Assembly (NCBI GenBank): GCA_015231615.1
Contig: JADGBE010000003.1
Span: 1 to 64,000, forward strand
Length of the DNA stretch: 64,000 nt
From: Desulfamplus sp.
GTDB lineage: Bacteria; Desulfobacterota; Desulfobacteria; Desulfobacterales; Desulfobacteraceae
Direction of reading: 5' to 3'
The notes below the pieces were generated by a model. It did not search any database. It saw only the letters and a list, made by a program, of their open reading frames with translations, and had not been told where the DNA came from. Made by a program: the position numbers and the translations under genes. Positions 20,056 through 31,292 of the stretch are shown here, in pieces; positions within the stretch are counted from its first letter, which is position 1; each line of letters begins with the position of its first letter.

Positions 20056-20943
20056 TTAATTTAATGTTTTAAGTTTCTCTTTTGCACTTTCAGCTTCTTG
20101 TGTTTGTGGATACTTTTTAATTAGATCATTTAAAATTAGACGGGCATTACTTTTTTCACCAAGATTTGCAAAAGAGTATGCCTGTTTTAAAAGAGCAGAA
20201 GGAACTTTATTGCCCTTTGAATATTCCTCTATAACTCTTTGATATTCAAGGATTGCCTTTTCATACCATTTTTCTCTATAGTAACTATCTGCTACCCAAA
20301 ATCTTGCATTATCAGCATTCTCTGAGGTTGGATAACGCTTTATAAAGGCTTCAAATTGATTTCTTGCCTGTTCGTTTTTTCCAGCATCTAAAAGTGCTTT
20401 AGCCGCATTATATAGACCTTCTTCACTTGAATTTTGTGTAGGCGTGCCAGATTGAACCGTTCCGCCAGATGCACTTGATGTTGTTGCAGTTCCATCAGAT
20501 GGCTGTGTCTGCGGAGGAACAAGACCCCCATCTACTGGCTCAGATGATTCAAGTCCTAAATGTTGCTCAATTCTAAGTATCCGCCTGTAATTCATAGAGA
20601 TTGCATTATCAAGGCGACCTAACTCAGATGCACCAGCTGCCTCACTCGCCTCCTTTAAACGATGCTCAGACTCTTCAAGATTACCCCTAACTATTTGTAT
20701 ATCATTCTTAAGGCTCTCCATCATGTCTTTGACTTCAGCATATTTCTCACGCTGCTCTTTTTCAAGAGTTATAAAATCTTCATTAATCATGCTATCATAC
20801 TGTTTTTTTAGTCTGATATTATCCTCTTCAAGTGTAGCTACTTTGCTTTCAAGTAGTTGAAATTCACTACCACCCACACATCCTGAACATAAAAGTAATA
20901 GAAAAAACAGATTTAGTTGTAAAAAATTAATATTCTTTATCAT
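20056..20943 (-). CDS. cpoB: CpoB/YbgF-like Tol-Pal system protein (coiled coil + TPR), lipoprotein signal
   Basis: Lipobox-like LLCSGC, coiled coil, TPR region FIKRYPTSENADNARFWVADSYYREKWYEKAILEYQRVIEEY; MIKNINF at 20943 is the likely start. Confidence 0.85.
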   Translation of the reverse strand: MIKNINFLQLNLFFLLLLCSGCVGGSEFQLLESKVATLEEDNIRLKKQYDSMINEDFITLEKEQREKYAEVKDMMESLKNDIQIVRGNLEESEHRLKEASEAAGASELGRLDNAISMNYRRILRIEQHLGLESSEPVDGGLVPPQTQPSDGTATTSSASGGTVQSGTPTQNSSEEGLYNAAKALLDAGKNEQARNQFEAFIKRYPTSENADNARFWVADSYYREKWYEKAILEYQRVIEEYSKGNKVPSALLKQAYSFANLGEKSNARLILNDLIKKYPQTQEAESAKEKLKTLN

Positions 20944-21059
20944 AACAGCATTCCAAAAATTTATTGTTGCCAAAAAAACCTCCCTTGCTGACATTCAAAA
21001 GGATCAATTCATTTAAGAAAAATCTATTTGAAAGGGAGGTAGCTTTTTAATTTATTATC

Positions 21060-21617
21060 TTACCGAATCACAAAATGAGCACGTCTGTTTTTTGACCATG
21101 CAGATTCGTCATTCCCTTGAATAGCGGGTCTCTCTTCTCCATAGCTAATTGTATTTAGACGAAACTCAGCAATACCTAAGTCTTGTAAGTATCTCTTTGC
21201 TGCCATAGCACGTCTCTCACCAAGAGCAAGGTTGTATTCAGTAGTTCCTCTTTCATCACAATGTCCTTCTATTGTAACGGTCAATCCACTGTTTCTGGTA
21301 AGGAAATCTGCTTTTTCTTTAAGAAGAGTACGAGCATCAGGAACAAGCTCTGAACTATCAAAGTCAAAATAAATATCTTCCATCTCAAATTTCTCTTTTT
21401 CAGCGGCAATGGCGTTTCTTAATGCTTCTTCTCTTAGACGCTCTTCTTCAAGAGCTTTTTGTCTTGCAATCTCTTCTGCAGAGAGTCCATCTTGTGAGCC
21501 TTGCTGAATACCAGCTGAAGGATCTGTTTCAACACTCTTCTTAGCACAAGAAACAGTAAGCATCATTGCTGACAGAAAGAGCATAACCATAATTTTAACA
21601 ACAACTTTTTTTCCCAT
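21060..21617 (-). CDS. pal: Peptidoglycan-associated lipoprotein Pal (OmpA-like)
   Basis: Lipobox LTVSC; IYFDFDSSELVPDA and VTIEGHCDERGTTEYNLALGERRA. Confidence 0.96.
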   Translation of the reverse strand: MGKKVVVKIMVMLFLSAMMLTVSCAKKSVETDPSAGIQQGSQDGLSAEEIARQKALEEERLREEALRNAIAAEKEKFEMEDIYFDFDSSELVPDARTLLKEKADFLTRNSGLTVTIEGHCDERGTTEYNLALGERRAMAAKRYLQDLGIAEFRLNTISYGEERPAIQGNDESAWSKNRRAHFVIR

Positions 21618-21654
21618 TTTTTCCTCCTAAGGTTTTGGATCATTTAATTATTTA

Positions 21655-23022
21655 TTATTTATTTCCAAACGCAGACGACCACGTTGGATCAGTTTGAGAA
21701 CCTCCAAAAGTAAAAAGAGGTCTTTGATCAGATCCAGTTGAAGTCATCACAAATATTCTTGATGCCCCCTGGCGTGTTGAGCTAAATGCAATGAGGTTTC
21801 CATCAGGAGACCATGATGGGTCCTCGTTATCTCCTTGACCGCTCGTCAGCTGAGTCGGTCCACCACCGTTGACACCAATAACATAAATGTTAATACTATT
21901 TTTAACAATACCTACATAAGCAATTTTATCACCATCAGGAGACCATGCTGGTGAGGTATTGTAATTTCCTTGAAATGTTAATCTTCTTGCAGAACCTGAT
22001 CCCGTATCTCCTATATAAATCTGAGGATTTCCTGATCTCTTAGAAACAAAAGCAAATTGTGTTCCATCTGGTGAAAAAGCAGGAGATAGATCAATTCCCA
22101 TTGATTTAGTCAATTGGCTTTTAACCGCCCCGCTCCCAGAGATTATATAAATATCTTGATCTCCTGAAAAACTTAAAGTTGCTGCTAAAGCAAATTGTCC
22201 CGGAATCCATGCTGGAGTTATATTTAAGCCTTTTTTAGAGAGAACAGTGTCACGATTGGTTCGCAAATCACGTATATATAGGTCAGGATTTCCTTTTGCA
22301 TAAGAGGTAAATGCAATATAGTTTCCATCAGAAGACCATGCAGGAGACATTGTTATATTGTTAAAATTTGTTAATCGTGAGACATTACCACCGTCAAAAT
22401 CACATGTAAAAATCTCTTTATTACCTTTAACGGTTGAGACAAATGCAATTTTACTGCCAAAAACTCCCATCTTACCGGTTAGCAATAATGATATTTCTGC
22501 ACAGAAACGATATACCATACTTTTAATATCTTCTTTATGACCAGTATAAACCTTACCTATAAGAAGAGACTCTTTAAAAGAGTCAAAAAGCCTAAGCTCT
22601 AACCTAACAGCCCCATTTTGTTCTACAATACCACCAGTAATAAGAAGATCAGCACCTATTACTGTCCAATTTTTATAATTGATATCAGCACCTGTAATAC
22701 CTTTTATTGAAGGATTTTCAATAAATGATGCTTTGTCCAATACAGAGAGGTAACCTGTAAAATCAAGGGCACTTGACATTATATCAACCGCATTTTTACC
22801 AAGAGAAACTTCCTGTTCATGCCCTGTAGAGGCTTTGAAGAAAGGTATAGCCACAGGAATCTTACGCATTAAAGGATCGTTAATATTAATATAAGCATAC
22901 TGTGCTATAACAGTAGATGGAAATAATGCCAGAACGCACAATAATCCACACAAAATAAAAAATCCACATGAATTTAATGCAGCCATCAATTTTGTATTTA
23001 TATTTTGAACCATAATCCCCAT
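21655..23022 (-). CDS. tolB: Tol-Pal system beta-propeller protein TolB
   Basis: Repeated SPAWSPDGxxIAF-type blades; adjacent to pal. Confidence 0.95.
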   Translation of the reverse strand: MGIMVQNINTKLMAALNSCGFFILCGLLCVLALFPSTVIAQYAYININDPLMRKIPVAIPFFKASTGHEQEVSLGKNAVDIMSSALDFTGYLSVLDKASFIENPSIKGITGADINYKNWTVIGADLLITGGIVEQNGAVRLELRLFDSFKESLLIGKVYTGHKEDIKSMVYRFCAEISLLLTGKMGVFGSKIAFVSTVKGNKEIFTCDFDGGNVSRLTNFNNITMSPAWSSDGNYIAFTSYAKGNPDLYIRDLRTNRDTVLSKKGLNITPAWIPGQFALAATLSFSGDQDIYIISGSGAVKSQLTKSMGIDLSPAFSPDGTQFAFVSKRSGNPQIYIGDTGSGSARRLTFQGNYNTSPAWSPDGDKIAYVGIVKNSINIYVIGVNGGGPTQLTSGQGDNEDPSWSPDGNLIAFSSTRQGASRIFVMTSTGSDQRPLFTFGGSQTDPTWSSAFGNK

Positions 23023-23102
23023 TTTTAGAAACTATTTAAAATCATTAAAGAATAAAAAATCATATAAACAGAAAATTTGAATAAAAACAAATTATTTCCA
23101 AA

Positions 23103-24482
23103 TTACTTTAAACCAGATGGTGTGAATATTAGCCCTATATCATAAGAGGTATATCCAGAGGGCAACGGTGATAGAGGATTAGATCTTTTAACAGCCTTTA
23201 ATGCAGAATCATCAAGATGAGCATTTCCTGAGCGTGTTTCAAACCATATATCTCTTATTTCTCCGTTTTGTAAGATTTTAATTAGAATTCTAACCTCAAT
23301 TTTATTCTCTGCACCAGCAAGTTTTTCATTAAATGACCAATTTTGTCTTATTTTATACATCAACTCAAGGTTATATAGACCAATAGCGTCAGATGTAGTA
23401 CCAGCCCCTTGTCCTCCAGATGAAGCTATACCAACTCCACTTCCAACTCCGCTACCAGTTCCAGCTCCATTAACTCTTTTAGAAGATTGACTCGCAACTT
23501 TGCTTTTCATTCGACTTAAGGCAGATGCTAAATCACTCTTTCCTTGTTCATCTCCATCTGATCCACTTGAATCAGTTGAATTATTCTTACTTTTATTTCC
23601 AGAGTTGCTGCCTACAGATTGTTTTTCTTTTTCAACTGCACGGCCATCTTCAGAACCTTCATTTTTATCAGATGTTCCCTGTTCTTGATTTTTATTTTTT
23701 GTCGTATTTGTTTTTGCTGTATTGGGTTGAGAAGATTTGGCTATTTTTTCTTCAACAGCTTTTTCTTTAGATGTCTCTTTTTCAACTACTGCTTCTTTTT
23801 CACTTTTCTCAACCTTTTTAGAGTCATAAGTTTTCTTTTTTAAGGACTCTTTTTTTTTCTCAATAAAGGGTTCTTGTATCTCTGCTTTTTCAACAACTTC
23901 TGGCTCTGGTTTGGCTTCAGTCTTTGGTTCGGGCTTTACCTTGGGTTCGATTTTTGGCTCGGGTTTAGTTTTAACTTTTGGCTCTTCAGGCTTTGGTTTG
24001 GGTTCAGGTTTTTGCTCAACTTTTGGAGGCTCTTCTTGGGCTTCTGTCTCTGTTTTAACTTCATTCTCAGGCTTTGCACTCTTCTTTTTCAAAGATTTAA
24101 TTGGGACATCTGACTCTTTTTGACTATCAGACTCAACAACACTCTTTGCTTTTGGCCCGCTTTTAGGTTGCTTAATAATCGACTTCGTATCTCCATTTGC
24201 TGATTTTTTAGTAGCCGAAGATTGAGTAGATTCATTTATATTATCTTCAGATTCAGAGCTACTACTTTCAGGTGGGCCAGGAGAAAATGAAACCAAATCA
24301 ACCTGAACAGCAAAAGGTACAACAGGAACTGGATTCAAATGTTGAGTAAAAATTACAATGAGAACAAGCAAAGCATGAAGGGCAATTGAAAGTCCATACA
24401 TCATTGTTAGTGATGGAATGGATTCAATTCGTTTATCTCTTGAACCCGAACTTATTGATTGTAAAAAGTCTAATGAACTCAT
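23103..24482 (-). CDS. tolA: TolA/TonB-type energy transducer with long K/E/P-rich linker
   Basis: N-terminal TM, E/K/P repeats, C-terminal TonB-like domain NGEIRDIWFETRSGNAHLDDSALKAVKRSNPLSPLP; in tol operon. Confidence 0.85.
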   Translation of the reverse strand: MSSLDFLQSISSGSRDKRIESIPSLTMMYGLSIALHALLVLIVIFTQHLNPVPVVPFAVQVDLVSFSPGPPESSSSESEDNINESTQSSATKKSANGDTKSIIKQPKSGPKAKSVVESDSQKESDVPIKSLKKKSAKPENEVKTETEAQEEPPKVEQKPEPKPKPEEPKVKTKPEPKIEPKVKPEPKTEAKPEPEVVEKAEIQEPFIEKKKESLKKKTYDSKKVEKSEKEAVVEKETSKEKAVEEKIAKSSQPNTAKTNTTKNKNQEQGTSDKNEGSEDGRAVEKEKQSVGSNSGNKSKNNSTDSSGSDGDEQGKSDLASALSRMKSKVASQSSKRVNGAGTGSGVGSGVGIASSGGQGAGTTSDAIGLYNLELMYKIRQNWSFNEKLAGAENKIEVRILIKILQNGEIRDIWFETRSGNAHLDDSALKAVKRSNPLSPLPSGYTSYDIGLIFTPSGLK

Positions 24483-24497
24483 TTTTTGATTTTATTA

Positions 24498-24905
24498 CTA
24501 ATCTTCTTCTGGAAGTGTAATCATTCCAAGAGAGTTTACTCCAGCTGATTTCACCTTTGACATGACATCAACAACAGTTCCATAAGGAACGTCTTTATCT
24601 GCTTTTAGATATACATCTCTTTTTTCAACATTTTCTAATATTTTCTGTAATTTTTCAGTCAAAAACTGAATATCAATTACCTGATCATTCATATAGACCT
24701 GATTATCTTTCTGAATTGATATAACAAGGTTCTCCTCGTCTGTTTTTAGCGGTGCTGCTGCTGCCTTTGGAAGGTTAACATCTACACCTTCAACCATCAT
24801 AGGGGCAGAAACCATAAATATTATCAATAACACCAACATTACATCAACAAATGGAGTTACATTAATCTCTGACATTAATTGATCATTACCGCCACCAATC
24901 TGCAT
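24498..24905 (-). CDS. tolR: Biopolymer transport protein TolR/ExbD
   Basis: SEINVTPFVDVMLVLLIIFMVSAPMM. Confidence 0.95.
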   Translation of the reverse strand: MQIGGGNDQLMSEINVTPFVDVMLVLLIIFMVSAPMMVEGVDVNLPKAAAAPLKTDEENLVISIQKDNQVYMNDQVIDIQFLTEKLQKILENVEKRDVYLKADKDVPYGTVVDVMSKVKSAGVNSLGMITLPEED

Positions 24906-25660
24906 TATGCCCCCTGATTTTTCTGAAGATCACGTTCTATAATATTTAAAAGGTCAGCAACAAAACTTTGTAGTTCAGAATCAAGAACTCTAATTCTGTC
25001 TGTAAAATAGTTGTAAGCAATAACTGCTGGAATAGCAACGCCAAGACCAGCAGCCGTTGCAACTAAGGCCTCTGCAATACCAGGTGCGACCACAGCAAGG
25101 CTTGCGGATTTAGTCATACCAATACTTTGAAATGTATTTAAAATACCCCATACTGTACCAAACAGCCCGATAAATGGAGCTGTGTTGCCAGCGGTTGCAA
25201 GAAAAGTAACAAGCTGTGAAAGACGTCTGATTTCAGAGCTTATAGCTCTTTTTAACGCTCTTTGGACACTTGACATGACATTATATGAAGGTAAGGTTCT
25301 TATCGATTCTTGTGTAGATTTTGTGTGAATAGAGGTGCTTGATGTTTTTGATGATGTATTGCTATCCGTAGTTACAGCATCAAACTTTTTAACTTCCATA
25401 TAGCCTGTTATAAAAACTCTGGCAACAGGGCTTGTTTTTAAAACTTTTGCTTTTGTAAATGCATCAGCAAGATTTCTGCATTGCCAAAATATATCAGTAA
25501 AATCTACAGAATCTTTGTATGCTTTTCTGATATATCTGTATTTGATAAAAATAATTGCCCATGAAGTAATTGAAAAGAACAGAAGAAGCAACATGACAGC
25601 TTTTACTACAGGTCCTGCACTTATCATCATGTGAAAAATATCAGTTGTCTCAGGATTCAT
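24905..25660 (-). CDS. tolQ: MotA/TolQ/ExbB proton channel family protein TolQ
   Basis: TAGNTAPFIGLFGTVWGILNTFQSIG, PGIAEALVATAAGLGVAIPAVIAYN. Confidence 0.94.
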   Translation of the reverse strand: MNPETTDIFHMMISAGPVVKAVMLLLLFFSITSWAIIFIKYRYIRKAYKDSVDFTDIFWQCRNLADAFTKAKVLKTSPVARVFITGYMEVKKFDAVTTDSNTSSKTSSTSIHTKSTQESIRTLPSYNVMSSVQRALKRAISSEIRRLSQLVTFLATAGNTAPFIGLFGTVWGILNTFQSIGMTKSASLAVVAPGIAEALVATAAGLGVAIPAVIAYNYFTDRIRVLDSELQSFVADLLNIIERDLQKNQGA

Positions 25661-25933
25661 AAAAAACTCCAGATTAAATATGCAATAGCACTTTTTCTAA
25701 GCAATTAAGGGCTATTCATCTTATGTTACACCCATATTAAAACAAGATATCGACAGTATAGAATACTAATTTTTAAATTCATAAATGGTTATTTTTTATA
25801 CCATCTTAATTTAAAGATGGTAATGCTATATTAGCATTGCAATGATGTCAAGTCTCACGTGCATCAAGATCAATTTTTTAAAATTTTTCTAATAGTAATT
25901 TTGCCAAAACATTCATTTTTAAGATAAAATGCA

Positions 25934-25968
25934 AAAGCTCCTGCACAATAAAATTGTACAGGAGCTTT
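25934..25968 (-). terminator. Intrinsic terminator downstream of groL
   Basis: AAAGCTCCTG(C)ACAAT...ATTGTACAGGAGCTTT inverted repeat 3' of the groL stop. Confidence 0.6.
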
Positions 25969-26051
25969 ACTCTTTAAATATAGTTAGGTAACAAGATTGT
26001 AGAAAAATACCATATTAATAGAGAAATATAAAATGATGTTAAATCATTGAC

Positions 26052-27740
<1,689 letters not shown>

Positions 27741-27791
27741 TTATTAAATATTTTATACTTCAACTAATTATAACTAAAAATATTTAGTTAG

Positions 27792-28079
27792 TTAGTCAAC
27801 AACACCAAGAACATCATCTTGACGCATAATAAGATAGTCAACACCATCAATCTTTACATCAGTTCCGCCGTATTTGCTGAAAAGAATGCGATCGCCAACT
27901 TTTAATTCCATAGGGATAAGCTTGCCGTCTTCTCCAACACGTCCTTTGCCTACAGCAACCACTTTACCTTCAACAGGTTTCTCTTTTGCAGTGTCAGGAA
28001 TAATAATTCCACCTTTTGTTTTTGCAACCTCTTCAACACGCTCAACCAAAATTCTATCTTGTAACGGTCTTAAACTCAT
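27792..28079 (-). CDS. groS: Co-chaperonin GroES
   Basis: [44 protein letters not shown]. Confidence 0.98.
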   Translation of the reverse strand: MSLRPLQDRILVERVEEVAKTKGGIIIPDTAKEKPVEGKVVAVGKGRVGEDGKLIPMELKVGDRILFSKYGGTDVKIDGVDYLIMRQDDVLGVVD

Positions 28080-28367
28080 GTTCTACTTCTCCTTTTTTTT
28101 ATAAAAATAGTTTTTATTTTATAGAAATATTATAACCACTCTCAAAATCCTCTATTTATTTATTTCATAAATCATAAATAGATTCAGAATATATTACTAA
28201 ATTAACTATTTAATCTTTATATAAGCATTAAATTTTATAAACCATATTAATAAATAAAAACAGATATAATGCAACGTCTATTAACAACGCTTTATGAACT
28301 ATAAACTTCTTTATTTATTATGATTTATTATATTCAGGCTATATATTCAAATAGAGGTTTTTAAGAA

Positions 28368-28664
28368 TTATTCGACTTTATTATTGGAACTCGAGCACGA
28401 TTGGGAAGAGCTGCCACTCAAGCATTTAGGTTCATTACTCTTAACATTAGACTTATCACTTGAAACTTTATCGGTTTTAGAAGTTGAACCGCCATAATCA
28501 GTTACATACCACCCAGAACCTTTCAAGTGAAATGAAGTATGAGAAACTATCTTTGAAAGCTCACCCTGACATCTATTACATTTCTCTAAGGGGGCATCTG
28601 ATATTTTCTGGAACGCTTCTTCAACATTTCCACAACCACTACATTCATACTCATAGATAGGCAT
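28368..28664 (-). CDS. FmdB-family zinc ribbon protein
   Basis: MPIYEYECSGCGNVEEAFQKISDAPLEKCNRC; C-terminal Ser-rich tail. Confidence 0.9.
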   Translation of the reverse strand: MPIYEYECSGCGNVEEAFQKISDAPLEKCNRCQGELSKIVSHTSFHLKGSGWYVTDYGGSTSKTDKVSSDKSNVKSNEPKCLSGSSSQSCSSSNNKVE

Positions 28665-28713
28665 TTACTTTGTTCTCCGATATTAGATTTTATAAAATAT
28701 TTACTGGTGAAAA

Positions 28714-28733
28714 CCCCTGAACTTGTTCAGGGG
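28714..28733. repeat. Perfect palindrome CCCCTGAAC-TT-GTTCAGGGG
   Basis: 9-bp perfect arms, 2-nt loop. Confidence 0.6.
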
Positions 28734-28980
28734 CTGAAACCAGAATGAATACATAATTGCTGTTAAAGCCCTCTGTATTCTGAGGTAGATTCACATCGGG
28801 GTTGTTATCAAAGGTTTTTAAATTCTGCACACTAAGAGTGTCCTCTTTGTTTAATACAGAATCACAGTTGCATTGAACTTGTGAAGCATTCAATGGTGTG
28901 TATGTATCTCTCTCTAATAACTTCTGCATAGTTTCCTAAGCCCCCTAATCAACTCTTACGTTGAGCCTCACGACTCAAGC

Positions 28981-29000
28981 CCCTTGACTTGTCAAGGGGT
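28981..29000. repeat. Perfect palindrome CCCCTTGAC-TT-GTCAAGGGG
   Basis: 9-bp perfect arms, same architecture as 28714-28733. Confidence 0.6.
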
Positions 29001-29336
29001 AGTTGACTTTTAGTCATTAAAAACTAATAGTGATAAATTAGTCAGTCTTTTTACTTTGTCAAGTCTTGTTCATCAAAGTAGCTACAAGTTATAAAAGTTT
29101 TCTTTCTAAAAATTGCATCTTTTCATTAAACAATAATAACAAGTAATTATTAATACTTAATAACCTTTGTTCAAGCACGCCAAAAAACAATGATAAAATA
29201 GACAGAGTTTATTTCTTGTCAAGTATTGGTTAATGAAAATTTTTAATTTCTTTTGTTAAATTGTTTCAGAGCTATATTGAGTCTCATAGCTTTTGATTTT
29301 GATTATTTTTAATAACTTTATCCCAAATACCTTATT

Positions 29337-29864
29337 TCATCTGACACTTGATCCATTTTGGTAATATAACAAGACTATATCCATGCCTACTATATTTAAA
29401 CCTTTAAGTATTTCTAATGTTATAGCGTGAACTTTACGCTCTTCTTGATTAGCACACTCTGATTCAGAAGATGCTGAATATATCTGTTGAAACTTTGAGA
29501 ACCTAACAATATGAACTAACTCATGGACTGCTATATAAATAAGAAAAGGTAATAATAGAATTTCCTCACATTGAGCTATCTTATCTAAAATAGCTCCATC
29601 TTGAAAACATATAGTATAATAATTCATTGAACTTGAACCAAGTTCGGCATATTTTTTTTTAACTTCATAACCAAGAACTTGAGCAAATGGACCATCCACT
29701 ATTTCATCTTCCTTAAGCTCCTTAAATGTCTTAATGTCATATCTACTACGAAGCCATTGAGTTGATGACATCTTATAATAATTACTAACCATCTCCTCTG
29801 CAATTAGAATCGCCTCATCAAGAACGTTTAACTGTAATGAATTAAAAGCCTTTTTTCTATCCAT
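29337..29864 (-). CDS. Hypothetical protein with HExxH zincin-type motif (putative metallopeptidase-like)
   Basis: LIYIAVHELVHIVRFSKF; clean 175-aa ORF, no competing ORF. Confidence 0.65.
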   Translation of the reverse strand: MDRKKAFNSLQLNVLDEAILIAEEMVSNYYKMSSTQWLRSRYDIKTFKELKEDEIVDGPFAQVLGYEVKKKYAELGSSSMNYYTICFQDGAILDKIAQCEEILLLPFLIYIAVHELVHIVRFSKFQQIYSASSESECANQEERKVHAITLEILKGLNIVGMDIVLLYYQNGSSVR

Positions 29865-30032
29865 AAATTACTCCTTGTCTATTATTACAAAACCTCTTTA
29901 TGCTTAATTCATACAAGAAAAAAGAATGGACATACTGCAAAATTTTATGATATAGATTTATGATTAATTATTAATATAAATTTGGTATTAATATATACAA
30001 TTTGAGAACTTATTTTAAAAGGAGGTGGTCTT

Positions 30033-30125
30033 TTGGGCAGTGTTATTAAAAAGAGAAGAAAAAAGATGAGAAAACATAAACATAAAAAACTCCTTGCAAG
30101 AACAAGACATCAGAGACGCAAATAG
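30033..30125 (+). CDS. 30-aa very basic AURKAIP1/COX24-like small protein (TTG start); not in the ORF track
   Basis: Translation (M)GSVIKKRRKKMRKHKHKKLLARTRHQRRK*; strong RBS GGAGGTGG at 30021-30028; hairpin terminator at 30175-30213. Confidence 0.8.
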   Translation: MGSVIKKRRKKMRKHKHKKLLARTRHQRRK

Positions 30126-30174
30126 CTAATAGTATTTCTATAACGTCCACCAGAAGAGGCCAATAAAATATTTA

Positions 30175-30213
30175 CCGCAACAGAATATTTATATTCTGTT
30201 GCGGTGTTTTTTT
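30175..30213 (+). terminator. Intrinsic terminator of the COX24-like small gene
   Basis: CCGCAACAGAATA-TTTA-TATTCTGTTGCGG followed by TGTTTTTTT. Confidence 0.85.
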
Positions 30214-30278
30214 GTAATTACAATCAGTTTTAATTAAATTTAATTTTGTACAATTATGAAATAACCAGTACTTTAAAT

Positions 30279-31292
30279 TTACTCACTGCCAATTCTTTTA
30301 AAATATTTCATAAAATCTGACTCAGTTGAAATTACAAGCGTGCTACTTTGATCAAGTGCAGTTTTATATATATCTAACGTTTTCATAAGTGAGTAAAATT
30401 GAGGGTCAACCCCATAAGCAGCTGCGTAAATCTCTGTTGCTTTTGCATCTGCTGCCCCCTTAATCTCCTGTGCTGCTTTGTAGGCTTGAGATTTTACAAG
30501 TTGCAGCTCTTTTTCTTTATCTCCCCTTATATTACTTGCCTCTCCTCTACCTTCAGCACGAAATTTTTCGGCAATCTGTTTTCTTTCTGCTATCATTCTG
30601 CCATACACAGCATCGCGAACCTTCTCAACGTAATTAATACGCTTTATCTTAACATCTACAAGCTCAATACCAAATGCCTCTAATTTAGGTTGTGCCTGAG
30701 CTATTATCTTTTTATTTATCTCACTTCTTCCAACTTCGATTTTATATTGTGATTTCTGCTTTTGATTTGACTCTTTAGTATCAGTATCTTGGTTGCCATC
30801 AGTAGTGTTATTGATGTTTTGACTATCTGTATTATTTGACATATCAAAAGACTCAAAAGTGTCCATTGGTCTATCACTATTTCTGACACTCTCAACAAGC
30901 CTATATGAGGTAATAAAATTTCTTACAGCAGGATCAATAATATCATCAAGCCTTCCCTGTGCAGTTGTCATGTTATTAACTGTCTGAAAATATTTTATAG
31001 GATCAACTATTTTCCAACGAGCAAAAGCATTTACCCAAATAAAAGTTTTATCTTTTGTAGGTATCTGTCCCGGGTCTCCATCCCACTCTTGAAGATTTTT
31101 AGGAAAATAACTTGCTTTTTGAATAAAAGGAACTTTGAAATTGAGACCCGGAGTTGTTATAGCTTCGCCTACAACCTTTCCCCACTGAGTAATAACCACT
31201 TGTTCAGTTTCATCGACCACATAAGCTGAAGTAAACAATATGAATGTTATGAAAAATAGTGCTGCGTATATTAAACCTTTATATTTCATCAT
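30279..31292 (-). CDS. hflC: Protease modulator HflC
   Basis: SPFH protein; VDETEQVVITQWGKVVGEAITTPGLNFKVPFIQ; FRAEGRGEASNIRGDKEKELQ. Confidence 0.93.
   Translation of the reverse strand: MMKYKGLIYAALFFITFILFTSAYVVDETEQVVITQWGKVVGEAITTPGLNFKVPFIQKASYFPKNLQEWDGDPGQIPTKDKTFIWVNAFARWKIVDPIKYFQTVNNMTTAQGRLDDIIDPAVRNFITSYRLVESVRNSDRPMDTFESFDMSNNTDSQNINNTTDGNQDTDTKESNQKQKSQYKIEVGRSEINKKIIAQAQPKLEAFGIELVDVKIKRINYVEKVRDAVYGRMIAERKQIAEKFRAEGRGEASNIRGDKEKELQLVKSQAYKAAQEIKGAADAKATEIYAAAYGVDPQFYSLMKTLDIYKTALDQSSTLVISTESDFMKYFKRIGSE

Noticed and set aside
23500-24123. Overlapping plus-strand ORFs opposite tolA
   Set aside because: Phe/Trp/Leu/Ser-rich antisense products of the Lys/Glu/Pro-rich TolA linker; no independent start or RBS signal.
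28080-28367. Looked for a CIRCE (TTAGCACTC-N9-GAGTGCTAA) element upstream of groS
   Set aside because: No such inverted repeat is visible in the AT-rich upstream region.
28690-28929. 79-aa minus-strand ORF next to the FmdB-like gene
   Set aside because: Its C-terminus is encoded by the CCCCTGAAC palindrome, and the composition looks non-coding; no recognisable family.
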